DNA from: JBIKLM01 sp044375105
GTDB lineage: Bacteria > Planctomycetota > UBA1135 > GCA-002686595
Length of the DNA stretch: 23,724 nucleotides
Assembly: GCA_044375105.1 (NCBI GenBank)
Contig: JBILNK010000059.1
Location: forward strand, 1-23,724
Direction of reading: 5' to 3'
The notes under the pieces are model-generated. The model searched no databases, was not told the DNA's origin, and saw only the letters and a program-made list of their open reading frames with translations. The first letter of the stretch is position 1; the number at the start of each line of letters is the position of its first letter. Of this stretch, positions 1 through 7,308 are shown piece by piece. The position numbers and the translations under genes were made by a program.

Positions 1-60
1 GAGCCCCGGCCCCGCGGCCGGCCGCCCACCGGGCGCGGACCGAAGGACTTCGACATCGGA

Positions 61-1449
61 GTGCCGGTGGGCCCCACGCCCCACGTGGACTTCTGGGACG
101 CGCTCTATTCGCGCCGCTCGATCCGCAAATTCCGCATGGATCCGGTGCCGCGCGAGCTGATCGAGCAGCTCATGCACGCGGGCATCTGGGCGCCGAGCTC
201 GTGCAACTACCAGATGTGGGACCTGGTGGCCGTGGACGACCCGCAGATCAACCGCAAGCTGGCGGCCCTCTCGAGCCAGATGGGCAACGCGCCGGTCAAC
301 ATCATCGTCTCCTACGGCCGCGACTTCTCCGAGGAGGCCTGGGCCAACATCCAGTCCGCCAGCGCCCTGGTTCAGAACATGTCCCTGGCGGCGCAGGTGC
401 TCGGGCTCGGCACCTTCTGGATCACCCAGACCGGCGATCGCGAGCAGGTGCGCGAGCTGGTCGGCCTGCCCTACGACCGCTTGGTGATCGCGGTGCTGGC
501 GGTCGGCTATCCGAAGATCGTGCCCAAGCAGGGCCCCAAGCGCCGGCCGCTGTCCGCGGTCTCGCACTGGAACCACTACGGCGGACGCGCGATCCCCTCC
601 TCGCCGAACCCGGCCGACTGGCATCCGGAGGACCTGGCGATCTATCAGCGCGCGCGGGTCCTGAACGGCCTGCGCCACAACAAACCGCGCCCCTGGGAAG
701 TGCGCGCCCTCGAGACCGCCCTGGGGCAGCTCCTGCCCGGCCACGACCAGCCCCTGGCGGAGGGCGAAGAGCCCAGCCGCCGCTGGCTCGACGTGCTGCC
801 CTGCACCGGCATCGTGGCGGAGCGCCTGGCCGGCCTGCGCCCGCGCTATCGCTTCGACGTGGTCGAGCGCACGCCCGAGGTCGCCGAATGGTGCCTGGCG
901 CGGGTGCGCCCGCGGGGCCAGGCCTTCGTCTGGCCGCCGAGCGCCGACTACGCCGCGCAGCCCGCGCCGCCCGAGCAAGCCTACGAGGTGGTCACCTGCC
1001 TGTTCCGGCTCGAGGGCCTCGCGCCCGGAGACCGGCCGGCCTTGATCGAGCGCTTGGCCGGCTGGGTCAAGCCCGGCGGGCGGCTGCTGGTGGGCCTGGT
1101 CTCGAAACGCTCCTTCCACGATTGGACCGAGCGCCTGCGCCGCCGCCGTCGCGGGCCCAAAGGCGTCGAATACGTGCTCTCGCCGGATCCGAGCATCGGG
1201 CCCTTCGAGGCCCTCGATGCGGGCGAACTCGTGCCAGCCTTCGAGCAGCGCGGGCTGACCCTGGCCGCGCGCTTCGGCACCCAGGCCCTGCCCCAGCCCG
1301 AGGAACTCGCCTTCCGCACGCGCAACTTCCCCGCTCGGCTGCGCGCGGGCACCCTGGCGATGGCCCGCGGCCTGCGCGCCCTCGAGCGCCTGCCGGGCTT
1401 CGAAGCGCGCCGCGGACGCTTCCAATTCCTGCTGTTCCAACGCCCCTGA
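61..1449 (+). CDS. Nitroreductase-family domain fused to a methyltransferase-like domain
   Basis: Two-domain protein of 462 residues from the GTG at 61. Residues about 12-165 read as an FMN-dependent nitroreductase-like domain: RRSIRKF (18-24) and PSSCNYQMW (45-53) match the family's N-terminal FMN-binding motifs, and GLGTFWITQ (115-123) and VLAVGYP (145-151) match its later core strands. After a linker, residues about 205-462 look like a class I SAM-dependent methyltransferase: RWLDVLPCTG (241-250) resembles motif I in a degraded form, and WVKPGGRLLVGL (335-346) is a typical motif III region. The substrate is unknown; similar fusions suggest modification of a small or cell-surface molecule (inference). 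The frame is open back to base 1, so the GTG is only the first start visible and the protein may be the C-terminal part of a longer one. Five bases separate its stop from the next start, so the two are probably co-transcribed. Confidence 0.8.
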   Translation: MPVGPTPHVDFWDALYSRRSIRKFRMDPVPRELIEQLMHAGIWAPSSCNYQMWDLVAVDDPQINRKLAALSSQMGNAPVNIIVSYGRDFSEEAWANIQSASALVQNMSLAAQVLGLGTFWITQTGDREQVRELVGLPYDRLVIAVLAVGYPKIVPKQGPKRRPLSAVSHWNHYGGRAIPSSPNPADWHPEDLAIYQRARVLNGLRHNKPRPWEVRALETALGQLLPGHDQPLAEGEEPSRRWLDVLPCTGIVAERLAGLRPRYRFDVVERTPEVAEWCLARVRPRGQAFVWPPSADYAAQPAPPEQAYEVVTCLFRLEGLAPGDRPALIERLAGWVKPGGRLLVGLVSKRSFHDWTERLRRRRRGPKGVEYVLSPDPSIGPFEALDAGELVPAFEQRGLTLAARFGTQALPQPEELAFRTRNFPARLRAGTLAMARGLRALERLPGFEARRGRFQFLLFQRP

Positions 1450-1454
1450 CCCCG

Positions 1455-2393
1455 ATGCTGCTGCCCCGCCCGCTCCGATCGCTGCTGGCCCTCGCCCCCG
1501 CGCTGGCCCTGTGCGCCTGCGCCGTGACCTTCCCGCCCCCCGGCGGCGGCCCGCCGCAGATCAGCGTGCCCGGCAAGAGCCACGCCAAGCCCGGCGATCC
1601 GCCGCCCGCGAGCGCGCCGTCGCCCGCCGCGGAGGCGCCCAGAAAATCGGCCGAACCGGTCGCGAGCTCCACGGCCGAAGCAGCGCCCGCGAACGCCGGC
1701 TCCGTCGCCGCCGCGGTCCCTGGCTCGCCGCCCAGCGCCGCGAGCGCGACCCTGCCCGCCAGCTCCAGCAGCGCCAACAGCTCAAACAGCTCCAACAACT
1801 CCAACAACTCCAACAACTCCAACAGCTCGAACAATCCGAACGCCCCCGCGCCCGGCGCGCGCCCGCAGCTCAGCGCGCCGATCGCCGCCCCCACCGCCGA
1901 TCCGCTCGAGCGCCTGCTGGCGGCGCGCCCGCCCGCGCACCCCGCTCTGCTGCCCCTGGCCTGGCTCGAAGGGCGCTACGAAGCCCACGACCAGGGCCGC
2001 GGCGGCGTGGCGCGCCAGCGCATCGAGAGCTACGGCCCAATCCTCGGCAGCGTGCTGCAAGGCAGCTACATCGAGGTCGAGGCGGGCGAGCCCAAGTTCT
2101 ACGAGCTGATCAGCATCGAAGCCAAGCCGGACGGCGTGTACCTCTATCTGCGCCACTTCAGCGCCGGCCTGGTGCCGTGGAAGTCCGAGAGCCAAGGCCC
2201 CCAGACCTACCGCCTGGTCTCCGCGGAAGCCGAACGGGCCGTCTTCGAGCGCGCCCCCACGGCCCCCGGCCAACCAATCGACCCCGACCACGCGCGCCTG
2301 ATCTACGCCCGCCGCGGCGCCGAACTGAGCGTGCGCCTCGAGAACCTCGACGGCAGCGGCGGCCTGCAATTCGAATTCCTGCGCCTGCCCTGA
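1455..2393 (+). CDS. Lipoprotein with C-terminal DUF6265-like domain
   Basis: Product of 312 residues starting at the ATG five bases after the upstream stop. The N-terminus has a basic start, a hydrophobic stretch and a lipobox-like LCAC ending at Cys22 (the alternative is Cys20), so export and lipidation are likely. Residues about 25-150 are a Pro/Ala/Ser-rich tether containing a pure Ser/Asn tract (about 103-129). The folded part (about 168-312) begins LAWLEGRYE and continues with FYELISIE, AVFERAP and RLIYARRGAELSVRLE, which follows the strand pattern of DUF6265, a small beta-barrel-like domain of unknown function. No Shine-Dalgarno is seen; translation is probably coupled to the upstream gene. 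The role in the envelope is unknown. Confidence 0.85.
   Translation: MLLPRPLRSLLALAPALALCACAVTFPPPGGGPPQISVPGKSHAKPGDPPPASAPSPAAEAPRKSAEPVASSTAEAAPANAGSVAAAVPGSPPSAASATLPASSSSANSSNSSNNSNNSNNSNSSNNPNAPAPGARPQLSAPIAAPTADPLERLLAARPPAHPALLPLAWLEGRYEAHDQGRGGVARQRIESYGPILGSVLQGSYIEVEAGEPKFYELISIEAKPDGVYLYLRHFSAGLVPWKSESQGPQTYRLVSAEAERAVFERAPTAPGQPIDPDHARLIYARRGAELSVRLENLDGSGGLQFEFLRLP
1775..1837 (+). repeat. 9-bp tandem repeat encoding a Ser/Asn tract
   Basis: Seven consecutive 9-base units close to CAACAACTC (three exact in the middle, four with one to three changes) lie inside the DUF6265-like lipoprotein gene. The unit is a multiple of three, so copy-number change would alter the length of the Ser/Asn tether without breaking the frame. 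Confidence 0.85.
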
Positions 2394-2558
2394 GGCGCGG
2401 AGCGTGAATCGGCGCGCGCCGTACCCGAGCCGCCCCCACCTGCCGGAGGGCCCTTTGGGGCCGGTCGCGGGCCGCAAGGCTGGGGCTCGATTTTGGGGGC
2501 ATTCGGGCCCGGGTTAGCCTGGGGCCTTCGGGTAGCGAGCTGAGCTCCGGGTCGCTTA

Positions 2559-2564
2559 CATAAT
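2559..2564 (+). promoter_or_regulatory. Candidate -10 element (CATAAT)
   Basis: CATAAT matches five of six bases of the TATAAT consensus and sits in the most AT-rich stretch of this interval. No convincing -35 is present 16-18 bases upstream. If used, the transcript would carry a leader of about 120 bases including the 13-bp repeats. Confidence 0.35.
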
Positions 2565-2616
2565 CCTTACACCACACGGACGCGGACTCGGGCTAGCCTG
2601 AGCCTATCGGGGTTTT

Positions 2617-2654
2617 TCGACCGGTCCCCTCGACCGGTCCCCTCGACCGGTCGA
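2617..2654 (+). repeat. Three direct 13-bp repeats each with an ACCGGT palindrome
   Basis: TCGACCGGTCCCC occurs exactly at 2617-2629 and 2630-2642, and a third copy (2643-2654) diverges after TCGACCGGTC to give the palindrome TCGACCGGTCGA. Each unit contains GACCGGTC, a perfect 8-bp palindrome, at 13-bp spacing. The array ends 39 bases before the ATG of the downstream lipoprotein gene, so it could be a regulator-binding site or part of a structured leader. Confidence 0.8.
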
Positions 2655-2693
2655 CGCGGGAGAAGTCCATCGGTCCTTGGCCTGCTCGTGCTC

Positions 2694-3629
2694 ATGAAGC
2701 TCACCCAATCGCTCTGGCTCGTTCCCTGTCTCGTGTCCCTCGCCTCCTGCCGCTCGGCAGAGGTTCCGACTCCCTCCGGCCCCGCCGTGGTCGCTGGCAC
2801 GTCCGCTGCCGTCGGTGCGTTCTACTCAACGCCCCAGACCTACAACGGCATTCCGCCGGTGACCCTGAATTCGACCTCGTCCAGTGGCAGCGCAAGCGTC
2901 TCGGTGGACCCCACCGCCTATCAAGGCGGTGGAGTCACCAACATCAGTGTCGGCAAGGCTTTTGTGATCAACAACACCGGCAAGACGATCACGGATCTGA
3001 CGGTAGCCCTCAAGAAATCGGGAACCGCCGGCAACAGCCCCACTTACGGAACGGCCTCCGTGGGTAACGAGAGCGCTTCTCCAGAGCAGGTCGAGGGGGG
3101 CGCGAGTGCCCACCTGCAAGGGCTGAGCATTCCCCCAACAGCGCCTGGGAACACAGTCGAACTGACCTTGAGCGGAATCAACATGAATGGTGCGGCTACG
3201 GCCGCAGTGACGGTGACGCCCTCCTTCTCAGCCAGCATCGCCGGCTCACTGGTCGAGTGCTCGCGCATCGGCGCCTTCCAGTTCTCGAGCAGCCTGGACT
3301 CGCTGCGCCTGGGCATCGTCGACGTCTCGAACGCCGCGCTGCTCGGCGAAGTGGTCAACCTGGACGCCGAGGCCTCGATCAGCGCCCTCTCGGGCAGCTT
3401 CGTCCCGCCGACCGGCTCGTCCGTGTCGCTGCTGTCGGTGCACCTCATGAGCCACCTGGGCAGCGGCCCCTTGCCCGGCAGCAGCGCGACGGTCTCGGGC
3501 AACGACTTCGAAATCAGCGGCTTTGCGGCGCTGCCCCCGGGCAGCCAGGTGCTCCTGGTGGCCCGGCTTTCCGAGGTCCCCGGATACAGCCGCCTGACGC
3601 GACTGCGGTTGGAAGCCCAGTTCGAGTGA
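2694..3629 (+). CDS. Lipoprotein of unknown function
   Basis: Product of 311 residues from ATG 2694; an in-frame GTG lies two codons upstream (2688). The signal peptide is clear: MKLTQ start, hydrophobic core, lipobox LASC with lipidated Cys19. The mature part is rich in Ser, Gly, Thr and Val and alternates short hydrophobic strands with Gly/Ser turns (for example VFINNTGKTITDLTVAL, VELTLSGINMNG, SVSLLSVHL), as in an all-beta secreted protein. I recognise no family. Base composition is odd: about 2700-3240 uses many A- or T-ending codons, while the rest (about 3240-3629) returns to the near-exclusive G/C third position of the neighbours. This may reflect recent acquisition or recombination of the N-terminal part, or relaxed codon selection. 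The gene is monocistronic and converges on the acyl-CoA ligase gene. Confidence 0.8.
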   Translation: MKLTQSLWLVPCLVSLASCRSAEVPTPSGPAVVAGTSAAVGAFYSTPQTYNGIPPVTLNSTSSSGSASVSVDPTAYQGGGVTNISVGKAFVINNTGKTITDLTVALKKSGTAGNSPTYGTASVGNESASPEQVEGGASAHLQGLSIPPTAPGNTVELTLSGINMNGAATAAVTVTPSFSASIAGSLVECSRIGAFQFSSSLDSLRLGIVDVSNAALLGEVVNLDAEASISALSGSFVPPTGSSVSLLSVHLMSHLGSGPLPGSSATVSGNDFEISGFAALPPGSQVLLVARLSEVPGYSRLTRLRLEAQFE

Positions 3630-3714
3630 CGCAGGCTGGCGCCGGGGACGCGCGAGGGCCCGTCTGGGCGCCCGCTATCCGGACAGGTCGGGCGCGCTGG
3701 GCGACCTAGGTCAA

Positions 3715-3744
3715 CGGATCCGCCCACCCCTCGAGGCGGATCCG
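3715..3744. terminator. Stem-loop between convergent genes
   Basis: Perfect 10-bp inverted repeat: CGGATCCGCC (3715-3724) and GGCGGATCCG (3735-3744), with a 10-base loop. It sits between the stops at 3629 (plus) and 3813 (minus), so it could serve both transcripts. There is no strong T-run on either side. A separate 10-bp palindrome, GACCTAGGTC, lies at 3703-3712. Confidence 0.6.
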
Positions 3745-3812
3745 GTCTGCGGACGGCCGACGCAGAGCCGCGTTTCGATGCGCGGCGCCTGCGAGACGCC
3801 AGGTCGGTGGCT

Positions 3813-5378
3813 TCACGCTTCGCTGGCGCCGGGGTCGCGCAGCAGGCGTTTGGCGATCTTGCCGGAGCCGGTGCGGGGCAGGGCTTCGAGGAAGCGCCAA
3901 GCGCGCGGGATTTTGTAGCCGGCCAGGCGCGTGCGGCAGAACTCGGTCAGTTCGTCGGCGCTGGCGCTGGCGCCCGGGCGCAGGACGATCGCGGCGCACA
4001 CGCGCTCGCCCCAGATCTCGTCCGGGGCGCCGTAGGCGGCGGCCTCGAGCACGGCCGGGTGCTCGTAGAGCGCCGCCTCGACCTCGGTCGAATACACGTT
4101 TTCGCCGCCGGAGAGGATCATGTCCTTGCTGCGATCGACGATGCGCACGCTGCCGCGCGCATCCCAGGTGGCCAGGTCGCCGGTGTAGAGCCAGCCCTCG
4201 CGCAGGGCCTCGGAGGTGGCCTCCGGGCGCTGCCAATAGCCCTGGGTGACGGTCTCGCCGCGCACGCGGATCTCCCCCACCGCGCGGTCGTCCCGGGGCA
4301 CGCAGCGGCCCTGGCGATCGACGACCTCGAGCTCGACGCCGAGCACCGCGCGGCCCGTGCGCGCCGCCAGGCGCAGGCGCTCCTGCGCCGGCAGGGCGCG
4401 CTGATCGGCCGAGAGCAAGCTCATGGTCAGGTACGGGCTGGTCTCGGTCATGCCGTAGGTCTGCACGTATTCCGAGCCGAACAGGGCCACGATGCGCTCG
4501 ACCACCTTGGGCGCGATCGGCGCGCCGCCCGAGAGGATGCGCCGCAGGGCCGGAAAGCGCCGGCCGGCCGCGCTTGGGTGCGCGACCATCAGGTTCAGCA
4601 TGGTCGGCACCAGGTTGCTGAGCGTGACCCCTTCGCGCTCGAACAGGTCGAGGGCCAGGGCCGGCTCGAAGCGCGGCAGGAACACATGGCGCGCGCCGAC
4701 CCAGGTCAGGGCGATCGTGGCCCAGGCGTCCGCCAGGTGGAACATGGGCGCCACGTGGGCCCACACGTCGCCGGGGCCGAGGGCCAGCTCGGCGATCGCC
4801 ACTTGGGCGTGGCTGGTGACGTTGCGATGGCTCAGCGTCACGCCCTTGGGGCGCCCGGTAGTGCCGCTCGTGTAGTAGAGCTGGCAGGGCTCGTCGCGCG
4901 GCGGGCAGGCGGGCGCGGGCGCGGCGGCGGGCAGGCCCGTCAGGGCCTGGGCGAAGTGAAGCAGCGGCACCGACGCCAGGGCCGCGGAGCGCCGGGCGAG
5001 CTCGCCGTGCTCCGGCCCGGCCAGCAGCCCGGCGGCGCCGCTGTCGGCGAGCACGAAGGCCAGGTCGCGATCGAGCAGGCGCGTGTTGAGCGGCACCAGG
5101 ATCAGGCCGGCCCAGGCGGCTGCGAAGGTCAGCGCCAGGTAGGCAGGTCCGTTGTCGGCGAGCAGGGCCAAGCGCTGGCCGGGCCGCAGGCCGCGGGCCG
5201 CGAGCCAGGCCGCCGAGTCGGCCACGCGCCGGCCCAATTCGCCGTAGCTGCACGGGCCGGCCGGCTCGACGTAGGCGATCGCGCCCGCGTGCGCATCGGC
5301 CGCGTGGGCCAGCACCTGAGCCAGCCGCGGGCCGCTGTCCGGGGGCATGGGCCCGGGCTGCTGATTGGAAGCCTGCAT
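3813..5378 (-). CDS. AMP-forming acyl-CoA synthetase / ligase
   Basis: Product of 521 residues of the ANL superfamily, which activates a carboxylic acid with ATP to an acyl-adenylate and then a CoA thioester in the cytoplasm. All core motifs are present: P-loop YTSGTTGRPKG (169-179), YGMTET (308-313), YTGD (398-401), the hinge region RSKDMILSGGENVYS (416-430) and the C-terminal PRTGSGKIAK (501-510) with catalytic Lys507. Overall length and motif spacing fit medium- or long-chain fatty acid or aromatic acid ligases; the substrate cannot be read. The start is ATG 5378; a second ATG ten codons on (MPPDSG) is possible. It is the last gene of a minus-strand run after hemH with an 80-base gap, so co-transcription is likely but not certain. 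Confidence 0.93.
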   Translation of the reverse strand: MQASNQQPGPMPPDSGPRLAQVLAHAADAHAGAIAYVEPAGPCSYGELGRRVADSAAWLAARGLRPGQRLALLADNGPAYLALTFAAAWAGLILVPLNTRLLDRDLAFVLADSGAAGLLAGPEHGELARRSAALASVPLLHFAQALTGLPAAAPAPACPPRDEPCQLYYTSGTTGRPKGVTLSHRNVTSHAQVAIAELALGPGDVWAHVAPMFHLADAWATIALTWVGARHVFLPRFEPALALDLFEREGVTLSNLVPTMLNLMVAHPSAAGRRFPALRRILSGGAPIAPKVVERIVALFGSEYVQTYGMTETSPYLTMSLLSADQRALPAQERLRLAARTGRAVLGVELEVVDRQGRCVPRDDRAVGEIRVRGETVTQGYWQRPEATSEALREGWLYTGDLATWDARGSVRIVDRSKDMILSGGENVYSTEVEAALYEHPAVLEAAAYGAPDEIWGERVCAAIVLRPGASASADELTEFCRTRLAGYKIPRAWRFLEALPRTGSGKIAKRLLRDPGASEA

Positions 5379-5458
5379 GGCGCGCCAGCATGCCGAGCCC
5401 GGCCGGCGGATCAAGCGCGGCCCCCGGGCCGCGGCCCTGCCCAGGCTGGCCCGGACGC

Positions 5459-6553
5459 TCAACGCGGCGCGAGGCGCGCTTCGATCAGAGCCGCGAGGCC
5501 TGCCACCCAGGCCGGCGCGGCGTTGACGCAGGGCACGAGTTCCAGGGCTTCGCCGCCGTGGGCCAGGAATTCCTCCCGGGCCCGGCCGCCGATCTCCTCC
5601 AGGGTTTCGAGGCAATCTGCGGTGAAGGAGGGGCACAGGACCGCCAGGCGCTTGACGCCGGCGCGGGCCAGTTCGAGCACGCGCTCGTCGGTGAAGGGCC
5701 GGATCCAGGGATCGCGCCCGAGGCGCGATTGGAAGGCGGTCGAGAGGCGCTCCGCAGGCAGCCCGAGGCGCGCCGCCAGGCCGCGGCTGGTGGCGAAGCA
5801 CTGGGCTCGATAACACCAGCGGTTGGCTTCGCAGGGGCGCTCGCAGCAATCGGCCTGGGCCAGGCAATGGGCCCCGGTCGGATCGCTTTTCTTCACGTGG
5901 CGCTCCGGCAGCCCGTGGTAGCTGAGCAGCACGTGGTCGGGGCGGAACGCTTCGAGCGCGGGCCGGGCCACGTCGGCGACGGCCTCCAGGAACTCGGGCG
6001 CATCGAAGAAGGGCGGCAGGACCTCGATCCAGGGCGTGTTCCAGCGCTCGCTCGCCAACCGATACAGGCGCTCGACCGAAGAGCCGGTCGAGCTGGACGC
6101 GTACTGGGGGTAGAGCGGCACGGCGAGCACGCGCTCGACGCCCTGCTCGAGCAGGCGCTCGAGCGCCGCGGCCAGGCTGGGCTGCCCGTAGCGCATGCCC
6201 AGCGCCACCGGCCGGTCGCTGAGGCGCTCGGCCAGGGCCGCCTCAAGGGCGCGGCCGTTGGTCAGGAGCGGCGAACCCGCGGGGCCCCAGATCGTGCGAT
6301 AGGCGGCGGCGGAGCGGGGCGCGCGGAAGGGCGCGATGATCCCGTTGACCAGCAGCCAGCGGGGCAGCGCCGGGATGTCGATCACGCGCGGATCGCTCAA
6401 GAACTCGCGCAGATACCGGCGCACCGCGCCGGCCTGCGGAGCCTCGGGGGTGCCCAGGTTGATCAGCAGCACGCCATCGCGCGGGCGCTGCCCGCCAGCG
6501 GACGGGGCGGGGGCGTCGATCGACGGGGCGCGGGGCGGCGAAGGGGGGGACAT
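5459..6553 (-). CDS. hemH: Ferrochelatase (protoporphyrin/coproporphyrin ferrochelatase)
   Basis: Product of 364 residues that inserts Fe2+ into a porphyrin in the last stages of haem synthesis. Visible signatures are GVLLINLGTPEAP (27-39), PLYPQYASSSTGSS (146-159), SYHGLPERH (211-219) with the catalytic His213, FQSRLGRDPW (274-283) and CPSFTADCLETLEEI (307-321). Between SYHGLPERH and the FQSR motif is a cysteine-rich segment, residues 229-252, with Cys at 230, 236, 237, 241, 247 and 252. A similar internal segment is known in the Myxococcus-type class of ferrochelatases, where four cysteines bind a [2Fe-2S] cluster. The N-terminal 25 residues are a non-conserved Pro/Ala tail. The start codon lies nine bases after the TGA start of the upstream gene's stop, with a GAGAAG Shine-Dalgarno-like sequence. 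No other haem gene is in the window. Confidence 0.96.
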   Translation of the reverse strand: MSPPSPPRAPSIDAPAPSAGGQRPRDGVLLINLGTPEAPQAGAVRRYLREFLSDPRVIDIPALPRWLLVNGIIAPFRAPRSAAAYRTIWGPAGSPLLTNGRALEAALAERLSDRPVALGMRYGQPSLAAALERLLEQGVERVLAVPLYPQYASSSTGSSVERLYRLASERWNTPWIEVLPPFFDAPEFLEAVADVARPALEAFRPDHVLLSYHGLPERHVKKSDPTGAHCLAQADCCERPCEANRWCYRAQCFATSRGLAARLGLPAERLSTAFQSRLGRDPWIRPFTDERVLELARAGVKRLAVLCPSFTADCLETLEEIGGRAREEFLAHGGEALELVPCVNAAPAWVAGLAALIEARLAPR

Positions 6554-6561
6554 GGGTCTTC

Positions 6562-7242
6562 TCAAGCGCTCTCGCGCCGGAACAGGGCCAGGCGCTCGCC
6601 CCATTGGCGGCCGGCGGCGGGGTGCAGTGCCGGTCGATCGAGTTCCAGATGGAACTCGGGACCGAGCAGGGCCGCGATGTGGGCGGTTTCGAGGCGGTGG
6701 GGCGGGCCGCCCTGCTCGTAAGGCTTGTCGATCGGAAACACCAGCGCCGCCAGCCGGCCCCCGGACTGCAGCAGCCGGCGCATCAGCCGCGCCCAGGCCG
6801 GCCGCTGGCGCGGGTCCAGCGCGCACAGGAAGGTGTGCTCGAAGATGAACCCGCAGCCTCCGGAGGCCGGCGCCAAGCCCTCGCGCTCGAGGCTCCCCAA
6901 GAACTCGTCGGAGAGGGCGTCCCCGACCCAGAACCGGCCCCCCAGGCTGGCCAGCGCGGGCCCCAGGCTGCTGGCCAGATCGGCCACCAGGTCGACCGCC
7001 AGCACCGGGTGCCCGGCGCGGGCCAGAGCCAGCGCGTCGTGGCCCCGACCGGCGCCCCCCACCAACGTCCAGGATCCCGGCGCCGCCCGGAACCTCGGGT
7101 CGGCCTCGGACCCGAGCAGAGCGACCAGCTCCGGGTGCGCGCCGCCAAGGTCCCAGGGCGTGTCCGCCGCGCGATAGCGAGCGGCCCAGTCCAGGCTCTG
7201 GTGTTGGCCGCCGTCGGCGGCCGCTTGTGCGTGGGGATCCAT
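6562..7242 (-). CDS. TPMT-family (thiol/halide-type) SAM-dependent methyltransferase
   Basis: Product of 226 residues from ATG 7242. The N-terminal WAARYRAADTPWDLGG (19-34) is the signature of the thiopurine S-methyltransferase family, followed by the SAM-binding glycine loop LVGGAGRGHDALALA (60-74), acidic Asp84 at the end of the second strand (VLAVD) and FIFEHTFLCALDP (132-144). Members methylate small thiols, halides or other soft nucleophiles; the substrate here cannot be predicted. An in-frame GTG at 7281 would add 13 residues and lies six bases behind a TAGCTA hexamer, so it is a real alternative start. The gene is first in the run leading to hemH, with eight bases between them. Confidence 0.88.
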   Translation of the reverse strand: MDPHAQAAADGGQHQSLDWAARYRAADTPWDLGGAHPELVALLGSEADPRFRAAPGSWTLVGGAGRGHDALALARAGHPVLAVDLVADLASSLGPALASLGGRFWVGDALSDEFLGSLEREGLAPASGGCGFIFEHTFLCALDPRQRPAWARLMRRLLQSGGRLAALVFPIDKPYEQGGPPHRLETAHIAALLGPEFHLELDRPALHPAAGRQWGERLALFRRESA

Positions 7243-7286
7243 GGCGGGGACGGGCTCGCTCGGACGGCGGTTTCGGGGCACGGGAC

Positions 7287-7294
7287 CTAGCTAG
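7287..7294. promoter_or_regulatory. Palindromic CTAGCTAG, candidate shared -10 for divergent genes
   Basis: The only TA-rich site in the short spacer between the divergent genes is the perfect palindrome CTAGCTAG. Read leftwards, its TAGCTA ends six bases before the GTG at 7281; read rightwards, TAGCTA or the overlapping TAGCAT (7292-7297) precedes the TTG at 7309 by 11-15 bases. This is a plausible bidirectional promoter core, but no clear -35 is seen. Confidence 0.4.
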
Positions 7295-7308
7295 CATGGA
7301 CCTCGGCC

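Larger units (their letters stand above)
2394..2693. other. Gene-free leader region upstream of the lipoprotein gene
   Basis: 300 bases with no credible coding frame. It holds two TAGCCT hexamers (2515-2520 and 2594-2599), a CATAAT hexamer (2559-2564) that is the best -10 match in the interval, a short T-run (2613-2617) and the triple 13-bp repeat listed separately. It is visibly less GC-rich than the flanking genes, most clearly near 2550-2580, which fits a promoter and leader for the lipoprotein gene at 2694. Confidence 0.6.

Noticed and set aside
201..1454. Extension of the DUF6265 lipoprotein frame upstream through the nitroreductase gene
   Set aside because: The extension is Arg/Pro/Ala-rich and lies in the wrong frame of a clear nitroreductase. 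The ATG at 1455 directly yields a signal peptide with lipobox.
3807..5813. 668-codon open frame on the plus strand across the acyl-CoA ligase gene
   Set aside because: The minus strand here encodes an acyl-CoA ligase with every family motif. The plus-strand translation has only biased composition.
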